From NCBI GenBank assembly GCA_007133715.1, contig SLMF01000200.1:1-8090 (forward strand): a stretch of 8,090 nt of DNA. Direction: 5' to 3'. Numbering within the stretch: position 1 is the stretch's first letter; each line of letters starts with the position of its first letter. Below are positions 5,677-8,090 of the stretch, one piece after another. The notes under the pieces were generated by a model. That model saw only the letters and a program-made list of their open reading frames with translations. It was not told the DNA's origin and searched no databases. The translations under genes were made by a program, and so were the position numbers. Origin of the DNA: Planctomycetaceae bacterium. Its GTDB lineage: Bacteria; Planctomycetota; Planctomycetia; Pirellulales; Pirellulaceae.

Positions 5677-6621
5677 ATGATACGTACGACCAGCCTGATC
5701 TCCTCGTGCCTGCTGATGCTGGCCCCCGCTGCGGTGGGAGCCGAGCGGTTCGAGTTGTTGCAGGACGCTGAGGGCGTGACGGTGAATCTGGATGGGGAGT
5801 TGTTCACCCGTTACCTGATCCAATCCGGCAACAAGCCCATCTTTTGGCCCTTGATCGGGTCGCAGGGAACCGAGTTGACCCGCCGTTTCCCGATGGCCGA
5901 CGCGCTTCCCCACGAACGAACGGACCATCGGCACCAGCGATCCCTGTGGTTCACCCACGGGGACGTCAACGGAGTCAGTTTTTGGCACGAAGCGGCGGGG
6001 GCGGGCCGAATCGTCCACCGCGAATTTGTCCAGGTTCAAGGGGGAGATGACCCGCGGATCGTCACGCGAAACGATTGGATCTGCCCGGATGGCAACCGTT
6101 TGTGCCGCGATCGGCGGTCTTTTCGGTTCGGGGCCGATGACCAGCACGTCTGGATCGATATGGACCTGACGATCACGGCCAGCGACGGCGAAGTCACCTT
6201 TGGCGACACGAAGGAGGGGAGTTTCGGGGTCCGGGTAGCGGGTACGATGAAGGTCGATTCCAAGTTGGGCGGCCGGATCGTCAACAGCGAGGGACAGACG
6301 GACGCCGCGGCCTGGGCACAGCGGGCGGCTTGGTGCGACTACCACGGACCGGTCGGCGATCGGGTGGTGGGAGTTGCGATCCTGAACCATCCCCGCAGTT
6401 TCCGCTTTCCCACTTACTGGCATGTACGGAATTACGGCCTGTTTGCAGCGAATCCTTTCGGCGTCGCAGACTTTACGGATGCGCCTGCCGGTGCGGGGGA
6501 TCATTCTCTGCAGCCTGGTGAATCCTTCACGCTCCATTATCGTCTCTTGATTCACGAAGGCGATCACCAGCAGGGCCGGGTGGCGGAAGCCTTTGCCCGC
6601 TATGCGGAGGAAGAGAAGTAA
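5677..6621 (+). CDS. Secreted DUF6807 ('PmoA family') protein
   Basis: From ATG 5677 this is a 314-residue protein with a classic Sec signal peptide: basic MIR start, hydrophobic core to about residue 19 and probable cleavage after A22 (VGA|ERF). The mature part resembles the Pfam family DUF6807, also labelled 'methane oxygenase PmoA', which is abundant in planctomycetes and other polymer degraders. Family-like signatures are the H79-E-R-T-D-H84-R-H86-Q cluster followed by LWFTHGDVNG, the F-G-D-T-K-E-G-S-F-G-V-R segment in the middle, and YWHVRNYGLFAANPFG around 247-262 near the end. The clustered His could bind metal or sugar, but that is inference. It is not a methane monooxygenase subunit: the mature part has no membrane helices and no pmoC or pmoB gene is near. 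A role in carbohydrate breakdown outside the cytoplasm is plausible and unproven. It is probably transcribed alone, after the nrdJ terminator. Confidence 0.85.
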   Translation: MIRTTSLISSCLLMLAPAAVGAERFELLQDAEGVTVNLDGELFTRYLIQSGNKPIFWPLIGSQGTELTRRFPMADALPHERTDHRHQRSLWFTHGDVNGVSFWHEAAGAGRIVHREFVQVQGGDDPRIVTRNDWICPDGNRLCRDRRSFRFGADDQHVWIDMDLTITASDGEVTFGDTKEGSFGVRVAGTMKVDSKLGGRIVNSEGQTDAAAWAQRAAWCDYHGPVGDRVVGVAILNHPRSFRFPTYWHVRNYGLFAANPFGVADFTDAPAGAGDHSLQPGESFTLHYRLLIHEGDHQQGRVAEAFARYAEEEK

Positions 6622-6627
6622 GCGTGC

Positions 6628-6636
6628 GGGGGGGGG
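6628..6636 (+). repeat. Nine-base G homopolymer
   Basis: Nine G in a row lie seven bases after the DUF6807 stop, between that gene and ftsH. It is outside coding sequence. Such tracts slip during replication and are also prone to sequencing error. Confidence 0.6.
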
Positions 6637-6679
6637 AGGCCGCGAGCAGGACTGACCAGCTGGCGAACGTTTTTTCGGT

Positions 6680-6700
6680 GTACCTGCCGTTTGGCGGTAC
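6680..6700 (+). promoter_or_regulatory. Bulged hairpin between the DUF6807 gene and ftsH
   Basis: GTACC (6680-6684) pairs with GGTAC (6696-6700), and GCC (6686-6688) with GGC (6693-6695), leaving one bulged T and a GTTT loop. There is no T-tract after it; a T6 run lies before it at 6670-6675. It is therefore not a convincing terminator for the + strand. The 114-bp spacer shows no clear promoter, so ftsH could be read from its own weak promoter or from upstream. Confidence 0.3.
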
Positions 6701-6722
6701 CAGCTCTTCTGACGAATCTGAC

Positions 6723-6727
6723 AGGGG
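6723..6727 (+). promoter_or_regulatory. Shine-Dalgarno supporting the TTG start of ftsH
   Basis: AGGGG ends eight bases before TTG 6736. An in-frame TGA at 6730-6732 rules out any earlier start, and the next start-type codon in frame is ATG 6814. This site therefore decides in favour of TTG. Confidence 0.55.
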
Positions 6728-6735
6728 TCTGAGCT

Positions 6736-8090
6736 TTGTCCACGGAGAACAACGGAAGTAATCGGTCGCGGGAATCGCAAGACGGTCCCGCACCGCGCGC
6801 TCCCAATTTCTGGATGCTGTTGGCTTTGTTGTTGATGGTGGCGGTGATGGTCCACTTGGTGTTCCGTCGCGACACGTCGACCATTGCGTACAGTTTTCTG
6901 GAGCAGCAGATCCAAGCCGACAATGTGATTTCGGTGGTGATTGCCGACGCGGCGATCACCGGTCAATTTCGGGAGCCGCCACTGGCTCCGCCGGACCCGG
7001 CGCAGCCGGACGAGGAGGTGGCAGCTCGTCCGTTGCAGCCGCGTTTCCAAGCTCATTTGCCGCGGGGCGATGCGGGGCGCGAGCAGCTGATGGCGCTGCT
7101 CCGCGAGCACGACGTGCAGGTCAGCTTCAAGGCGACCGGTGACAATCTGATGATGACCATTTGGTTGATTGCCATTTTTCTGCCGGCGGCCCTGCTGTTG
7201 TACATTTGGGTTTCCTACCGTCGATCTCGGGACCAGATGATGGGTGGGGGATTCCTGACCGGTTTCAGCAAGAGTCCGGCCAAGCGGTACGAGCCGTCCG
7301 AGCAGACGATCACGTTTCGGGATGTCGCCGGTCTCGAGGGTGTCAAAGCGGACTTGCAGGAAGTGGTGGACTACCTGAAGAATCCCGAGAAGTTCCAGCG
7401 GCTGGGCGGCCGAGTTCCGAAAGGGGTGTTGCTGAACGGCCCCCCGGGGACCGGAAAGACGATGCTGGCACGGGCGGTGGCGGGCGAAGCCGAGGTGCCG
7501 TATTTCTCCGTCAGCGCCAGCGAATTCATCCAGATGTTTGTCGGCGTCGGCGCCAGCCGGGTCCGCGATCTGTTCAAAAACGCCAAGGACACGGCCCCTT
7601 CGATTATCTTCGTCGACGAGATCGATGCGGTCGGGCGGCAGCGGGGCGCCGGTGTGGGCGGCGGGCATGACGAGCGGGAGCAGACGTTGAACCAGATCCT
7701 CAGCGAAATGGACGGTTTTTCGCAGAACGATTCGGTCATCGTGCTGGCCGCAACCAACCGTCCGGACGTGTTGGACCCGGCTCTCCTGCGACCCGGGCGG
7801 TTCGATCGGCACATCACGGTCAGTCGGCCGACGTTGCGGGGCCGGGTCGAAATCTTCAAAGTCCACGTACGCGATGTGCCCTTGGACCGCGATGTCGATC
7901 TGCACCGCTTGGCCGCCGCCACCGTCGGACTGACCGGGGCCGATATCCGCAACATTGTCAACGAAGCCGCCTTGTGGGCCGCCCGCCGCGATAAAAAGAA
8001 AGTCGATATGAGCGACTTTGACTACGCCCGCGACCGGGTCCTGATGGGCGCCAAACGCGAAGAGGTGCTGCAAGAAAGCGAAAAAGAGAA
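6736..8090 (+). CDS. ftsH: ATP-dependent zinc metalloprotease FtsH (3' truncated by window)
   Basis: FtsH is a membrane-anchored hexameric AAA+ protease that pulls out and degrades misfolded membrane proteins and some regulators. The 451 codons present cover a polar N-tail (1-25), TM1 (about 26-43), an outer domain (about 46-138) with a proline-rich stretch, TM2 (about 139-160) and most of the AAA+ module. Visible motifs are Walker A GPPGTGKT (235-242), the pore loop F268-V-G, Walker B IIFVDEID (290-297), sensor N341 in AATNRPD, arginine fingers R352 and R355 in LRPGRFDR, and a GLTGADI helix. The window stops before the HEXXH zinc site, so protease activity cannot be confirmed. The start is TTG 6736, since an in-frame stop lies at 6730 and AGGGG is well spaced; ATG 6814 would remove the whole N-tail. 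Planctomycetes often carry several ftsH copies; which one this is cannot be told. Confidence 0.95.
   Translation, partial: MSTENNGSNRSRESQDGPAPRAPNFWMLLALLLMVAVMVHLVFRRDTSTIAYSFLEQQIQADNVISVVIADAAITGQFREPPLAPPDPAQPDEEVAARPLQPRFQAHLPRGDAGREQLMALLREHDVQVSFKATGDNLMMTIWLIAIFLPAALLLYIWVSYRRSRDQMMGGGFLTGFSKSPAKRYEPSEQTITFRDVAGLEGVKADLQEVVDYLKNPEKFQRLGGRVPKGVLLNGPPGTGKTMLARAVAGEAEVPYFSVSASEFIQMFVGVGASRVRDLFKNAKDTAPSIIFVDEIDAVGRQRGAGVGGGHDEREQTLNQILSEMDGFSQNDSVIVLAATNRPDVLDPALLRPGRFDRHITVSRPTLRGRVEIFKVHVRDVPLDRDVDLHRLAAATVGLTGADIRNIVNEAALWAARRDKKKVDMSDFDYARDRVLMGAKREEVLQESEKE

Noticed and set aside
5677..5742. A lipoprotein signal in the DUF6807 protein (Cys at residue 11)
   Set aside because: The Cys lies within the hydrophobic core, too close to the N-terminus for a lipobox. 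Cleavage by signal peptidase I after A22 fits better.
5659..8073. An 804-codon open frame on the - strand, antisense to the DUF6807 gene and ftsH
   Set aside because: It lies opposite two well-recognised genes, spans their spacer, and translates to low-complexity His/Arg/Pro/Gln-rich sequence with no domain. Long antisense frames are expected opposite GC-rich codons.

Overview
The window looks like a GC-rich planctomycete chromosome, probably of the Pirellula/Rhodopirellula type. I infer this from the mixture of genes: a secreted DUF6807 ('PmoA-family') protein, a small PEGA lipoprotein with a proline-rich tail, a membrane-tethered PP2C phosphatase, a class II ribonucleotide reductase with a long acidic linker, and an FtsH whose AAA+ domain reads like planctomycete FtsH. 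Only some starts have a clear Shine-Dalgarno sequence. No rRNA, tRNA, CRISPR array, transposase or integrase was seen. This is ordinary housekeeping chromosome rather than an accessory island.

Layout. The 3' end of an unrecognised + strand gene (1-117) converges on a - strand PEGA-domain lipoprotein gene (143-727). A 131-bp divergent spacer with a TATAAT element separates that gene from a + strand PP2C-type Ser/Thr phosphatase (859-2166), which has two C-terminal membrane segments. A 398-bp gene-free stretch follows. It holds a probable terminator, a promoter, a tandem pair of NrdR-box-like palindromes and two leader hairpins, and leads into nrdJ (2565-5537), the B12-dependent ribonucleotide reductase. 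A strong terminator begins at the nrdJ stop codon. Next come a secreted DUF6807/PmoA-family protein (5677-6621) and the 5' part of ftsH (6736 to the window end), which starts at TTG and is cut off before its protease motif.

The genes do not form one pathway, and the spacers suggest mostly single transcription units. The best result is regulatory. Two CAACATGT-type palindromes lie 32 bp apart, centre to centre, just downstream of a good -35/-10 pair and upstream of the ribonucleotide reductase gene. That is the geometry and sequence expected for NrdR repression of dNTP synthesis. No novel multi-gene system is evident.
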